Shown in pieces: positions 1 through 9,134 of a stretch of 64,000 nucleotides of DNA. The notes beneath the pieces are model-generated. The model saw only the letters and a program-made list of their open reading frames with translations. It had not been told where the DNA came from and searched no databases. Source of the stretch: Viridilinea sp964592425 (GTDB lineage Bacteria > Chloroflexota > Chloroflexia > Chloroflexales > Chloroflexaceae); assembly GCA_964592425.1 (NCBI GenBank), contig CAZQCG010000023.1, positions 1 through 64,000 on the forward strand, in the 5' to 3' direction. The position numbers were made by a program, and so were the translations under genes. Each line of letters opens with the position of its first letter. Position 1 is the stretch's first letter.

Positions 1-117
1 CCGTGCGGCTCCGCTCAGCGTGACAACGCCCGTTACCCCACGTGTGAACAGTTACTGTAAACCGGCACGCTGAACAGGGATGACCCGCGCCACCGCCGCG
101 CCCCCCAGCGCCTATGG

Positions 118-123
118 TACAAT
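118..123 (+). promoter_or_regulatory. Candidate -10 box upstream of the methyltransferase gene
   Basis: TACAAT preceded by GG (GGTACAAT form) lies about 155 bases before the methyltransferase start at 279. The same GGTACAAT form recurs before other genes here (4605, 44028, 61515), which supports it as a sigma-A -10 element. No convincing -35 hexamer is visible. The rest of 1-278 holds no gene I can support. Its first 30 bases resemble common dispersed intergenic repeat debris. Confidence 0.4.
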
Positions 124-278
124 CCGGCGTCTCATCGCTCTGTGCTACCTCTCACAGGTAGTTGTGACCCGGGAGCGCGGGCCTCCCGCTCACTCAGGCC
201 GGATGCGGGCAAGCTGCCCGCGCTTCCAGCAACCCGCAGCAAACGTCTGGGACGCTGTACTAGCCGAAAGCCCCGCCA

Positions 279-1139
279 ATGCATCTCCAGCCCGCTGCAC
301 AAACCACAGAGACAGCCCTGGCCGCCGCGATTGACCCCTGGCTGCAACATATGACCTGGCGGCGCGATTTTGCCCCCTGGCGCGAGCGCCGCCTCAATCA
401 GGAGTACTATCAGGACGAGCGCCTGGGCATGCTGGCCGAGGCCGCCGGGCCATTAGCCGGGCTCTCTCTGCTCGACCTGGGCGCGGGCATGGGTGGCTTT
501 GCCGTCGCCGCAGCCCTGGCCGGGGCGCATGTGACGGCCTGCGAATACAACCCGGCCTATTGCCGCATCATCAGCCTGCGCGCCGCCCGCCACGGCCTTA
601 GCCTGCCCGTGCTCAACAGCGCCGGTGAACGGCTGCCCCTGCCGTCAAGCCACTTTGCGGTGGTAACAGCCTGGGATGTGCTTGAGCATGTGCAAGATCC
701 GCGGCGCGTGTTGAGCGAGCTGGCCCGCGTCTTACGACCGGGCGGCGTGGCCCTGATCACGGCAATCAACCGGCGCGCCTGGATCGACCCACACTACCAC
801 CTCGCCGGAATCAACTGGCTGCCCCGGCCCGCCGCCGAGGCGCTGATCGCCTGGCGTGGGCGCAGTAAGGCCGGGGCGGCCTTTCGTGATATGCAGCGCC
901 TCTCGGCTATGCACTATTTCCACTACCAAGAGCTGCTCCATCTCTGTGCCGGCCTGGGCTTCAGGGTACGCGACCTGCGTGAAGAGCAGCTGCGGGCGGG
1001 CCGTTTTGTCAGCCGCAAGGCCAGCCGCCGAGCCGTGCGCTCTGCCCTACGGGTCGTTGGCCTCGAACGCCTGGCCTACCGCGCTCAGCGGCGCTGGTAC
1101 GTTGGCATGTTTGAGCTGGCCCTGCAGAAAGTAGCCTGA
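279..1139 (+). CDS. Class I SAM-dependent methyltransferase
   Basis: A 286-residue protein with a Rossmann-type methyltransferase fold. Motif I (LLDLGAGMGG) lies at about residues 64-73, the acidic end of strand 2 (CEYNP) follows near 88, and the post-II/III region (WDVLEHV, then LRPGG) at about 132-156. This is the pattern of the Methyltransf_11/UbiE-like group; the substrate cannot be read from sequence. The stop overlaps the start of the flippase gene (TGATG at 1137-1141), so the two are co-translated. A nucleotide-sugar or glycan substrate is plausible from this context, but that is inference. An internal ATG at 351 could be the true start, because no clear ribosome site precedes 279. Confidence 0.8.
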   Translation: MHLQPAAQTTETALAAAIDPWLQHMTWRRDFAPWRERRLNQEYYQDERLGMLAEAAGPLAGLSLLDLGAGMGGFAVAAALAGAHVTACEYNPAYCRIISLRAARHGLSLPVLNSAGERLPLPSSHFAVVTAWDVLEHVQDPRRVLSELARVLRPGGVALITAINRRAWIDPHYHLAGINWLPRPAAEALIAWRGRSKAGAAFRDMQRLSAMHYFHYQELLHLCAGLGFRVRDLREEQLRAGRFVSRKASRRAVRSALRVVGLERLAYRAQRRWYVGMFELALQKVA

Positions 1140-2791
1140 TGGCCCCCAACCCAAGCGGCGAGCGCCCGCCCTCCCTGGCCAGCCAGGTCTCCAGAGCCGT
1201 GGTCTGGAATACGCTCTTTGTGCCACTGCGCATGGTCGCCGAAGTGCTGGCAACCCTGCTCAAGCTCAACCGGCTCTCGCTGGCCAGCTTCGGCCTGCTG
1301 GCGATGGTCAGCGGAGCCAGCAAAATGCTGGGGACAGGGATTGATCTGGGCACGGCCCGCGCCCTGCCCAAGTACATCCCTGAGACCAACCGCGCCGGAG
1401 GGGCCCTGGCCACCCTGCGCCTGCTGCAGCTGGTCTTTGCCGCCCAACTTGGCCTGCTCTTCCTGGTCGCCGCCGGCATAACCCTCTTCCAGCCAGCTTT
1501 TCGCACCTACCTGAGCGGGCTGATCAGCGGCGATCAGCGCCTGGATCTGACCACTCAGGCCCTCCTGCTCGATGTTGTCACCAGCTATAGCTGGCTGCTG
1601 GCCGCCAGCGTGCTCGGGCTGCTCTTCTTCGGCATCTGCTACGACATGCTCATGGCCTACCTGAGCAGCTTCTTCAAGCAGCGCGCCTGGAATAGTGTTG
1701 ACCTGGCGGCCCGCGTATTGCCCCAGCTACTGATCGTCGCCGCCATTCTGGCCGGCTGGGACATCCTCGGTGTGCTTGCCGCCATGGTGCTAGCCCCGGC
1801 CATTGCGGTCAGCCTGGCCACCTGGCAGGTGCTGCGCCTGCGCCGCGAGCTGAAGCGTACCCAGGCCGCACCCGTCGTCGCGCCACCCCTGTATGCATGG
1901 CGTCACTGGCTGCCGCCGGGGTTTGTGCGCTACGCTGGCGTCTCCTTCCTGATGACCGCCACCGATATGATCGCCAGCGTCAACTTCGCCCTCTTCCTGG
2001 CTGGCGACCTGGGCGACGTGGCCATCCTCTGGGCCGGCAGCTCGCTGGTTGCCATGGCCCTCGGCTACCTCTACACACCCATGGTCGGGGTCCAGGTGCC
2101 CCTCTTTACCCGCGTGCGCCAGGGCGAAGGCGGCACGCTCAACGGTGCCTACCAATCGCTGGTACGCCTCCAATTACTCCTGCTCATCCCCGGCGGCGTC
2201 GGGCTGATGCTCCTCGCTGAACCGGCCCTGCTGGTCATCAGTCCGCAGTATCTGGTTGCCGCGCCGCTTGTCTGGGTCCTGGTGCCCTGTCTCTTCGCCG
2301 AGTGCCTGCTGACCACCGCCCATAATGCCCTGATCGTCTATGAGCGCCTGCCGGTGATTGTCACCTCGCGCCTGATCACCCTGCTGCTCGTCGCCCCCCT
2401 GGCCTGGCTGCTCCCGCCGCGCTTCGGCCTGGTGGGTGTGGCCCTCGCCTTCGGCCTGGCCCGCGTCGGTGCCGGGCTCTGGGTCACGACCAGCGGGGTG
2501 CGGCTGCTCGGCCTGCGCTGGCCCTGGCGCTTCAGTCTGCGCGTCAGTGGGGCGACCATCGCTATGGCCGGCTTGATCCTGCTGACCCGTGGGCTGTTAC
2601 CGAGCCTCCCGTCAAGCGCTGGCCTGAGCGAACGCCTGCTGGTCGCCCTGGCCCTCTTCCTGCTGGCCCTGCTTGGTGCAGCAGGCTTCTTCGCCGCCCT
2701 CCGTCTGCTCGGCGGCCTTGACGAGCAAGACCGCGCCCAGCTCGCCCGTATGAAATTACCGCTCAAACGCTGGCTGCTACGCCTGCTCTAA
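1139..2791 (+). CDS. Polysaccharide/oligosaccharide flippase-like membrane protein
   Basis: A 550-residue, very hydrophobic protein with roughly 12-14 predicted membrane spans and short basic loops. It resembles Wzx/MATE-type exporters of the MOP superfamily, which move lipid-linked glycans across the membrane. The N-terminal segment has the usual layout: a charged start, a first span near residue 25 and a conserved Gly/Thr-rich loop around 60-80. Its start overlaps the stop of the preceding methyltransferase. The stop codon TAA (2789-2791) falls inside an 8-bp target duplication made by a miniature mobile element, so the present 3' end is next to an insertion. Substrate unknown. Confidence 0.75.
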   Translation: MAPNPSGERPPSLASQVSRAVVWNTLFVPLRMVAEVLATLLKLNRLSLASFGLLAMVSGASKMLGTGIDLGTARALPKYIPETNRAGGALATLRLLQLVFAAQLGLLFLVAAGITLFQPAFRTYLSGLISGDQRLDLTTQALLLDVVTSYSWLLAASVLGLLFFGICYDMLMAYLSSFFKQRAWNSVDLAARVLPQLLIVAAILAGWDILGVLAAMVLAPAIAVSLATWQVLRLRRELKRTQAAPVVAPPLYAWRHWLPPGFVRYAGVSFLMTATDMIASVNFALFLAGDLGDVAILWAGSSLVAMALGYLYTPMVGVQVPLFTRVRQGEGGTLNGAYQSLVRLQLLLLIPGGVGLMLLAEPALLVISPQYLVAAPLVWVLVPCLFAECLLTTAHNALIVYERLPVIVTSRLITLLLVAPLAWLLPPRFGLVGVALAFGLARVGAGLWVTTSGVRLLGLRWPWRFSLRVSGATIAMAGLILLTRGLLPSLPSSAGLSERLLVALALFLLALLGAAGFFAALRLLGGLDEQDRAQLARMKLPLKRWLLRLL

Positions 2792-2793
2792 AA

Positions 2794-2897
2794 CCAATAC
2801 CTTTCAGATAAGCTCACGCAAAGCCGCAAAGCCGCAAAGCTTCTGCGTCTGATCGGCCTTGATCGATCTGCGCTTGCCCCTATTTGAAACGTATTGG
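2794..2897 (+). mobile_element. MITE copy 1, intact, with 8-bp target duplication
   Basis: A 104-bp non-coding element beginning CCAATACCTTTCAGATA and ending with the inverse form TATTTGAAACGTATTGG. It is flanked by perfect direct repeats CTCTAAAA at 2786-2793 and 2898-2905. It matches copy 3 (17941-18036, opposite strand) almost base for base. The differences are an extra 8-bp unit (AAAGCCGC, repeated) and a few changes at the right end. The right end supplies the last five codons and the stop of the convergent GH13 gene. No transposase is encoded, so it would be mobilised in trans. Confidence 0.88.
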
Positions 2898-4577
2898 CTC
2901 TAAAACGATCAACACCTCAAAGGGATGCAGCATCAGCTGATCGAGCTGCAGGTGCTCAGTGATCGGCCGGTGGCTGGAGTAGGCCACCTTTGCCGTGAGC
3001 GCGCCGAGGCCGCACTGCACCGGCTGGGGGCTCGCGCTGAAATTGAGTGCCACCAGGCAGCGTTGCCCACTTGCCGGGTCGTGGCGCAGGTAGGCCAGGT
3101 GGGCGGTACTGGTCAGATCGAGGGCCTGATACTCCCCAATCAGCAGGGCAGGCAGGCTACGGCGCAGGGCGATCAACTGGCGGTAATCATTGAGCAACGA
3201 GGCGGGATCGGCGGCCTGCTCAGCGATATTGACCCCCTCGGCGTAGTCAGGGTTGACGGGCAGCCAGGGCGCGCTTGTGGGCGGGCAGAAGCCAGCATTA
3301 GGCGCATTGGCCCATTGCAACGGGCTGCGGCAACGGTCGCGGGTGTTGGCCAGCACCGTCTGCAGGGCCATCTCAGGGGCCATGCCGCGCTGGCTGGTCA
3401 ACATGCGATAGTGGTGCAAGGCCGCCGTATCACGGATCTGATCGAGCCGTTCGAGCTGGAGATTGCTCATGCCGATCTCTTCGCCGTTGTAGAGAAAGGG
3501 TGTACCCTTGAGGGTCAGTAGCAGCGCGGCATGCAGCCGGGCCAACTGGGCATCGTGGGCACCGTCGCCATAGCGGCTCCAGACTCGCGCCGTGTCGTGG
3601 TTGCCGAGGGTATTACAGGGCCAGGCCCCGGGCGGCAAGGCAGCCAGGCGCTCGGCCTGGTTGGCCCGAATCGTTGCCGGGGTCAGACGCGGATTGCGCA
3701 TCAGCGGGAAGTTGAAGACCATGTGCAACTCATCGTCGCCATCACCATGAAAGGCCACATCATCGTCCTCACCCACCAGCACTCGTTCACCGGGGTAGCT
3801 TGCCACCAGCGCCCGTAGCTCACGCATCAGCTCGTGCAGGCCAGGCTGTTTGAGCTGAAAACCAAACACCTGCGCAAAATCGTCCGCAGCTAATTCATTT
3901 ATGTCAAGTATCGCCTCAGGCAGTAGCGGCAAGGGGTGATCAGGCAGGTCGGGGTGCTCGAAGATCGTGCTGATCGCATCGAGCCGGAAACCATCGACGC
4001 CCAGCTCGAGCCAGAAACGCACCGCCTGCCACATCGCCTGCTTGAGCTCGGGATTACGCCAGTTCAGATCGGGCTGCTGGGGCAAAAAAGCATGATAATA
4101 ATATTGATCACGCGCCGGGTCATAGGTCCAGGCCGAGCCACCAAAGATCGAGACCCAGTTATTGGGCGGGCCGCCAGCCTTGCCATCGCGCCAGAGGTAC
4201 CAATCGCGGCGTGGATTGGTACGGCTCGCCCGCGACTCGCGGAACCAGGGGTGCTCGTCCGAGCTATGGTTCAGCACCAGGTCGAGAATGACCCTGATCC
4301 CAAGAGCGTGGGCCGCTTCAAGCAGCGCGCGGAAATCGTCCAGGCTGCCATACTCGGGCGCTACCCCGGTATAGTCAGCCACATCGTAGCCACAGTCGTG
4401 CAGCGGCGAGGGATAGTGCGGCGACAGCCAGATCGCCTCAATCCCCAGCTCGTGCAAATAGACGAGTTGCTCACGCATCCCAGCCAGATCACCGATCCCA
4501 TCGCCATTCCCGTCGGCAAAACTGCGCGGGTAGATCTGGTAGAAGACCGCCCGCTGCCACCATTTCGATCGCTGCAT
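2880..4577 (-). CDS. GH13 alpha-glucosidase
   Basis: A 565-residue cytoplasmic alpha-amylase-family enzyme. The four GH13 regions are visible: DLVLNH (I), GFRLDAIS with the nucleophile Asp (II), the VGEDDD segment carrying the general acid Glu (III) and GNHDTARV (IV). The QPDLNW motif is typical of oligo-1,6-/alpha-1,4-glucosidases. The residue after the nucleophile is Ala, which in this subgroup goes with alpha-1,4 rather than alpha-1,6 preference. The start is preceded by AAGGAGC. It has its own divergent position relative to the gene at 4647. The last residues (PIRFK and stop) come from the terminal repeat of the inserted MITE; the pre-insertion end would have read LEQA-stop. Trehalulose- or sucrose-acting relatives are possible alternatives. 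Confidence 0.85.
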   Translation of the reverse strand: MQRSKWWQRAVFYQIYPRSFADGNGDGIGDLAGMREQLVYLHELGIEAIWLSPHYPSPLHDCGYDVADYTGVAPEYGSLDDFRALLEAAHALGIRVILDLVLNHSSDEHPWFRESRASRTNPRRDWYLWRDGKAGGPPNNWVSIFGGSAWTYDPARDQYYYHAFLPQQPDLNWRNPELKQAMWQAVRFWLELGVDGFRLDAISTIFEHPDLPDHPLPLLPEAILDINELAADDFAQVFGFQLKQPGLHELMRELRALVASYPGERVLVGEDDDVAFHGDGDDELHMVFNFPLMRNPRLTPATIRANQAERLAALPPGAWPCNTLGNHDTARVWSRYGDGAHDAQLARLHAALLLTLKGTPFLYNGEEIGMSNLQLERLDQIRDTAALHHYRMLTSQRGMAPEMALQTVLANTRDRCRSPLQWANAPNAGFCPPTSAPWLPVNPDYAEGVNIAEQAADPASLLNDYRQLIALRRSLPALLIGEYQALDLTSTAHLAYLRHDPASGQRCLVALNFSASPQPVQCGLGALTAKVAYSSHRPITEHLQLDQLMLHPFEVLIVLEPIRFK

Positions 4578-4604
4578 AGCGCTCCTTATGCCTGGTCAGA
4601 GTGG

Positions 4605-4610
4605 TACAAT
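4605..4610 (+). promoter_or_regulatory. Candidate -10 box for the glutamate-cysteine ligase-like gene
   Basis: GGTACAAT form (TACAAT hexamer) about 37 bases before the ATG at 4647, in the 69-base gap between divergent genes. A GGGGAG ribosome site follows. No strong -35 is visible. Confidence 0.45.
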
Positions 4611-4646
4611 CAGCCCCAATTGAGTTCAGCAGGGGAGTGATGAGCT

Positions 4647-5750
4647 ATGTTTCGCTTCGGCCTGGAACACGAGGTGGCCCTGCTGCGCCGTGATGGATGT
4701 TTTGTTGATTATACCAACACCAGCTTTAGCGAGCTTGAGGCCCTGATCGCCCGCTTGCCACTCTATCCGTCCGACTACCCCGGGCTCTACGTTGGCGATG
4801 CCGGGATTCGCAAAAAGCGCTGGTATCTCGAGGGGATTGAACGTTTTGACGAAGCCGGTACCCTGGTGAACTTCGATCCCAAGGGCATCGAGATCCGCAC
4901 CACGCGCCACCCGACGATTCTGGGCGCAGTGAATGAGCTGGCCCAGAGCTATGCCCAGCTTACCGCCGTGCTTGACCTGGCTGGCTTCGTGCCTATTGCC
5001 ATCGCCTTCCACCCCTGGCGCACCGCCTATCGCTACGACCCGCCCCTCAACGTTTATGAGCGACAGCTACACGAGGATGAGCCGGAGTACCAGACCGAAC
5101 ATCTGCCGATGGTCACCTTCGGGCCTGATCTCAACTTCTCGTGCAGCGCTTTTGACCAGGATCGCGTGATTGCGATCGGGCGCAAGCTGACTTACTACAG
5201 CCCGGCGATTGTCCCTTTCAGCTTTAACGCGCCGATCTACGCCGGGCAACTCTGGGAGGGGCTATCGGTGCGGACCGCGATCCGCACGGGGCCACGCCCT
5301 GCCGTGCGCGTCTACCTCGATCCGCAGGCGACGCTCCTGGCGAGCCAACCCATCCTGACCAAACGGGCACGCCATGGCCAGGAGGTCGGGCGGATCGAGT
5401 TTAAAGCCTGTGACAGCTGTGCCGATTGGCAACTCTATGCCGGGCTACTGGCCCTGCTCAAAGGGCTGGCCCTCGATACCAGCCTGGCAGGTTACGCCAC
5501 CACGCCCGACGCTGCTCGCCACCAGGCTGCGGCCCAGGTGGGCTTCAACGACGCCGGGCTGGCCGCCGAGGCAGCCAGCCTGCTTGAGGCCGCCGCCACC
5601 GCTCTGGCCGGTGATCCCGACCAGAGTCTGCTTGCACCGCTCACCAGCGCCCTGGCCCGCCGTGACTGCCCGGCCCAGGCTATGCGGTGCGCCGTACAGG
5701 AAGCTGGATCAGTCGAAGCCTGGCTGGCCGCCCAGGCCATTAGAGGATAA
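4647..5750 (+). CDS. Glutamate-cysteine ligase-like (GCS2-type) enzyme
   Basis: A 367-residue protein opening with FRFGLEHEV, the G-x-E-x-E-type first motif of the carboxylate-amine ligase/gamma-glutamylcysteine synthetase fold. It also carries KGIEIRTTRHP, a histidine pair in the AFHPW region and the FGPDLNFS segment. These match the ATP-grasp-like GCS family that forms gamma-glutamyl amides. No glutathione synthetase partner is in the window, so the product could be gamma-glutamylcysteine or another gamma-glutamyl amine. It is followed three bases later by a membrane protein and then the folK fusion, suggesting one transcript from the GGTACAAT box at 4605. Family assignment is good; substrate is inference. 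Confidence 0.65.
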   Translation: MFRFGLEHEVALLRRDGCFVDYTNTSFSELEALIARLPLYPSDYPGLYVGDAGIRKKRWYLEGIERFDEAGTLVNFDPKGIEIRTTRHPTILGAVNELAQSYAQLTAVLDLAGFVPIAIAFHPWRTAYRYDPPLNVYERQLHEDEPEYQTEHLPMVTFGPDLNFSCSAFDQDRVIAIGRKLTYYSPAIVPFSFNAPIYAGQLWEGLSVRTAIRTGPRPAVRVYLDPQATLLASQPILTKRARHGQEVGRIEFKACDSCADWQLYAGLLALLKGLALDTSLAGYATTPDAARHQAAAQVGFNDAGLAAEAASLLEAAATALAGDPDQSLLAPLTSALARRDCPAQAMRCAVQEAGSVEAWLAAQAIRG

Positions 5751-5753
5751 CCT

Positions 5754-6431
5754 ATGCCTGCGATCATGCTCGAACTTGCCCCCTTAATCCTCGGCTCGGC
5801 CCTGGCGCCGATCTGGATCATTATCGTCCTGCTCATGCTCGCCAGCCCGCGTGGGCTGCTCAAAGCCCTGGCTTTTGTCGTAGGCATGAGCCTGACCCGT
5901 GTCCTCCAGGGCGTTGTCTTCGGCCTCGTTTTCGGTGCCTCGTCCGAGGCGGAGGCGGTTGATGGAGGCAAATCAACCGTCAGTGCAACGCTCCTGCTGG
6001 TCGTCGGCATTCTGCTGCTGATCAGCGCCTACCGCAAATGGCGCAAGGAAGAAGACCCCGACGACCCACCGCCGAAGTGGATGCAGGCCATTGATCAGCT
6101 TACCCCACTCAAGGCCCTGGGTATGGGTGCCGGGCTGGTAGCGGTAGGGATCAAACTCTGGGTCTTCACCCTCTCGGCGATCAGCGAGATCAGCGCCATT
6201 GACCTCAGCCGCAACGAGGCGATCACGGCATACCTACTCTTTATCCTACTGGCCCAGAGTCTCTTGATCCTGCCGATCCTGATTTACGCGATTGTGCCAA
6301 AAGCCGCGGCCAAAATGCTCGAAACGGCCATCGCCTGGCTCTTGCGCTACAACCGCCCGATCACCATCACCGTCACGCTGATCTTTGGCAGCTACTTCAC
6401 CTGGGATGGTCTGACGAGCTTGCTGAGTTAG
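5754..6431 (+). CDS. GAP-family integral membrane protein
   Basis: A 225-residue protein with about six membrane spans in a 3+3 arrangement. Spans lie near residues 5-30, 38-60, 75-95, 120-145, 155-180 and 195-220. The charged cytosolic loop RKWRKEEDPDDPPPKW sits in the middle. This layout and the loop motif are typical of GAP/Sap-type proteins (LysE-like fold), some of which export glycolipids in actinobacteria. It begins three bases after the GCS-like gene with AGGATAACC as ribosome site. Function in this organism is unknown; small-molecule or lipid export is a family-level guess. Confidence 0.6.
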   Translation: MPAIMLELAPLILGSALAPIWIIIVLLMLASPRGLLKALAFVVGMSLTRVLQGVVFGLVFGASSEAEAVDGGKSTVSATLLLVVGILLLISAYRKWRKEEDPDDPPPKWMQAIDQLTPLKALGMGAGLVAVGIKLWVFTLSAISEISAIDLSRNEAITAYLLFILLAQSLLILPILIYAIVPKAAAKMLETAIAWLLRYNRPITITVTLIFGSYFTWDGLTSLLS

Positions 6432-6441
6432 GTGTGTCTCT

Positions 6442-7704
6442 ATGCGCTACTTTATCGGCCTTGGTAGTAACCTTGAGCCCCACCGGCACCTACCACTGAT
6501 GCTGCATGCGCTCAGCGAACTGGCGCCGGTGCTGCACGTCGGGCGGGTCGTGGCGACCGCGCCGGTTGCGGTGAGCGGCGGCACTTTTCTCAATGTGCCG
6601 GTCTGCTTCGACTCAGCCCTTGAGCCGGCGGCGCTCAAGGCGATCTTTAACCGCATCGAGGCCGATCTGGGCCGCGACCGTAGCAACCCTGCAAGTAAAC
6701 GCCTCAGCCGTACCGCCGACCTTGACCTGCTCTTTGGCCTGCCTGAAGCTGCAACCGATGTGCCCGACGCCCTCTTGCCCGCTGAAGCCTATATGCGCCC
6801 GATGCTGCTCGAGCTGCTGGCCTACCTGCAGCTGCGCAGCCCGGCTGATGTGCCCGATCTGGCACCGGGGCTAGCTCTGGAGCTTGAGGGGCTCAGCTTC
6901 GGCACCGCGCCGGTGAGTTTGAGGAGAAGTGCTATGACGATCACACCACTACGCCCGGCTGCCCTGGTGACCGGCGGCGCTGTGCGCCTGGGACGGGCAA
7001 TTGCCCTGGCGCTGGCCACGGCTGGCTATGATATCGCCCTGCATTACGGGCACTCGCGAGGTCCCGCTGAGGAGACTGCCACCGCTATCCGTGCCCTGGG
7101 TGCTACGTGCGAGCTCTTTCAGCACGACCTGGCCGAGGCTGAGGGGCTGCCAGCCCTGGTTGAGCAGGCCAGATCTGCCTTGCCCAACCTGCGGGTGCTG
7201 CTCAACAGCGCCTCGGCCTATGGCCAGGCCACCATCGCCACAACGACTCCCGCCACCTTTGATCAGCAGTTCGCGGTTAATTTGCGTGCGCCCTTCTTCC
7301 TCACCCAGGCTTTCGCAGCCCAGGTGGGCCAGGGCCATGTGATCAACATCATCGATAACAAGGTTGCCTTCAACCAGTATCAGTATGCAGCCTACCTGCT
7401 GGCCAAGCAGGCCCTTGCCGCCTTTACGCGGATGGCGGCGCTTGAATTCGCCCCGGCGCTGCAGGTCAACGGGGTGGCCCCCGGCGTAGTACTGCCAGCG
7501 ACAACCCGCAGCGAGGAGTACATCGCCTGGCGCGTCAGCGGCATCCCTCTGCGCCGCCAGGGCCGCACCGCGGATATTACCGGCGCGCTGCTCTACCTGC
7601 TCGCCAGCCCCTTCATCACCGGCCAGGTGCTGACGGTTGATGGCGGTGAGGGATTGACCGGCGTCGGGCAGAATGCAGCCCAGTTTGACCCGGAAAAAGT
7701 ATGA
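6442..7704 (+). CDS. folK: HPPK (FolK) - pteridine reductase-like SDR fusion
   Basis: A 420-residue protein with two folate-pathway domains. Residues 1-150 are 6-hydroxymethyl-7,8-dihydropterin pyrophosphokinase: GLGSNLEP at the start and the LGRDRSNP to RTADLDLLFG segment with the ATP- and Mg-binding Asp pair. Residues about 165-420 are a short-chain reductase with TGGAVRLGRA, the arginine-bearing TGxxxR motif of pteridine reductases (FolM/PTR1), and a YLLAK catalytic Tyr-Lys pair. The second domain would reduce dihydropterins or dihydrofolate with NADPH. An internal ATG at 6934 is preceded by GAGGAGAAG at good spacing, so a free reductase could also be made. The stop overlaps the next start (ATGA, 7701-7704). 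Confidence 0.8.
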   Translation: MRYFIGLGSNLEPHRHLPLMLHALSELAPVLHVGRVVATAPVAVSGGTFLNVPVCFDSALEPAALKAIFNRIEADLGRDRSNPASKRLSRTADLDLLFGLPEAATDVPDALLPAEAYMRPMLLELLAYLQLRSPADVPDLAPGLALELEGLSFGTAPVSLRRSAMTITPLRPAALVTGGAVRLGRAIALALATAGYDIALHYGHSRGPAEETATAIRALGATCELFQHDLAEAEGLPALVEQARSALPNLRVLLNSASAYGQATIATTTPATFDQQFAVNLRAPFFLTQAFAAQVGQGHVINIIDNKVAFNQYQYAAYLLAKQALAAFTRMAALEFAPALQVNGVAPGVVLPATTRSEEYIAWRVSGIPLRRQGRTADITGALLYLLASPFITGQVLTVDGGEGLTGVGQNAAQFDPEKV

Positions 7705-9134
7705 AGATCGTCACCTTCTCGATCAACCCGCTCTTCGAGGAGCGGGTCATTGGCGGCTCAGCCCGCCATCAGCACAATATCCTGGTGCGCCTGGGTGAGC
7801 TTGGCCATCAAGTCACAACCCTCTGCACACGTCACCCGGAGAGCCGGGCCTTCCATTTGCACCCCAACGTCGAGGTTTTGCCGCTCCTGCCCTTCAAGCA
7901 GCCCTTTCCGCAACCCTACGCCGTGCCAGCCTACAGCCTGGCCGAGATTGCCCAGACCGTTGGCGAATACCTGGCCGAGGCTGACCGCTTCTATATGCAC
8001 GACGGCGAGCTGCTGCTGCCTTACCTCTACCGCGACGTGCCGACGGTGATCTCGCTACGCGACAATGTCTACCCCGAGACCATTCTGGGTAGCTTTCTCT
8101 TCGCCGCCGACCGGCTGATCGCCATTGCCGAATACTCGCGCCAGGTCTATCTGCATACGGCGGGGCGCTTGCTGCCCGACCTGGCCCAGCGGGCGATCAC
8201 AATCAACAACGGTCTCGACTTCAACCAGTTCTGTCCCGGCCCGGCCGGGGTCACCATCCGAACCCTGGCCGAGGTTGATCCAGCGCGCCACTTCGTGGTA
8301 CTGCACCCGCACCGCCCCGAGCCGAGCAAGGGCCTGCCCCAGACAATTGCCGTAGCCGAGTTGCTCGTGCGCCGCTACAACTGCCACAACCTGCGCGTGC
8401 TTGTGCCCCGCTGGTACGACGAGGCCCTGGCCCCGGAAGTACGCGCCTATTACAGCGCACTCGAAGAAGAGATCGCTGCCCGTGGCCTGCGCGAGCATGT
8501 TATCTTCCACGGCTGGGTGCCCCAGGCCCTCATGCCCGACTACTACCGCCTTGGTCATCTGACCCTGGTGCTTGGCGCGTTTGTTGAAGCCTTCGGCAAT
8601 GTGGCCTACGAGTCGCTGGCCTGCGGAACACCCGCCATCGTGGCGCGGGTTGCCACCCATCGCTCGCTGCTCCCCGACGAACTGGTGGACAAAGTTCACT
8701 ACGACGATAACGAGGCGGCGGCAGCCATTGCAGCGGCCATCTGGCGTGAAGGCCGGCGCACCTCAGCGGCGACAATGGCCTACCTGCGGCAACATTTTTC
8801 GATCGAAACGCAGCTTGATGCTTATGCTGGCGCCATCCTCGGCGCACAGCGGGTGACACCGACGCCCCCGCAGGTGGTGCCGCTTGATGCACAAACGCGC
8901 TATGTCCTGCCACCCTGGTGCTACACCTGGGGCGAAGGGCTGGTCTTTCATGATTTCCTGGCCCGCCACGCCCACATGCCCACGCTGAGCAGCCTGGCGC
9001 AGCACTATCCCCACGGCTTCGACGCGGCGACGGCAGCCCAGGCCGGGGTGGACGCCGAGGAATTACGCACCTGGCGGCGTGAAGGCTACCTGGCACCGCG
9101 GCCCAGGTGGGGAGAGCACCATGACGACGGCTGA
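7701..9134 (+). CDS. GT4-type glycosyltransferase
   Basis: A 477-residue GT-B fold protein. The N-terminal part has NPLFEERVIGGSARH and a variable acceptor domain. The C-terminal part has the donor-site region: PHRPEPSKGL near residue 205, FHGWVPQ near 270, then AFGNVAYESLACGTP near 298, the EX7E-like glutamates of GT4. About 100 extra C-terminal residues (from about 380) have no clear match and may be an added regulatory or binding domain. It overlaps the folK fusion by four bases upstream and the next transferase by fourteen bases downstream. A role in envelope glycan or glycolipid assembly is likely; donor and acceptor are unknown. Confidence 0.7.
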   Translation: MKIVTFSINPLFEERVIGGSARHQHNILVRLGELGHQVTTLCTRHPESRAFHLHPNVEVLPLLPFKQPFPQPYAVPAYSLAEIAQTVGEYLAEADRFYMHDGELLLPYLYRDVPTVISLRDNVYPETILGSFLFAADRLIAIAEYSRQVYLHTAGRLLPDLAQRAITINNGLDFNQFCPGPAGVTIRTLAEVDPARHFVVLHPHRPEPSKGLPQTIAVAELLVRRYNCHNLRVLVPRWYDEALAPEVRAYYSALEEEIAARGLREHVIFHGWVPQALMPDYYRLGHLTLVLGAFVEAFGNVAYESLACGTPAIVARVATHRSLLPDELVDKVHYDDNEAAAAIAAAIWREGRRTSAATMAYLRQHFSIETQLDAYAGAILGAQRVTPTPPQVVPLDAQTRYVLPPWCYTWGEGLVFHDFLARHAHMPTLSSLAQHYPHGFDAATAAQAGVDAEELRTWRREGYLAPRPRWGEHHDDG

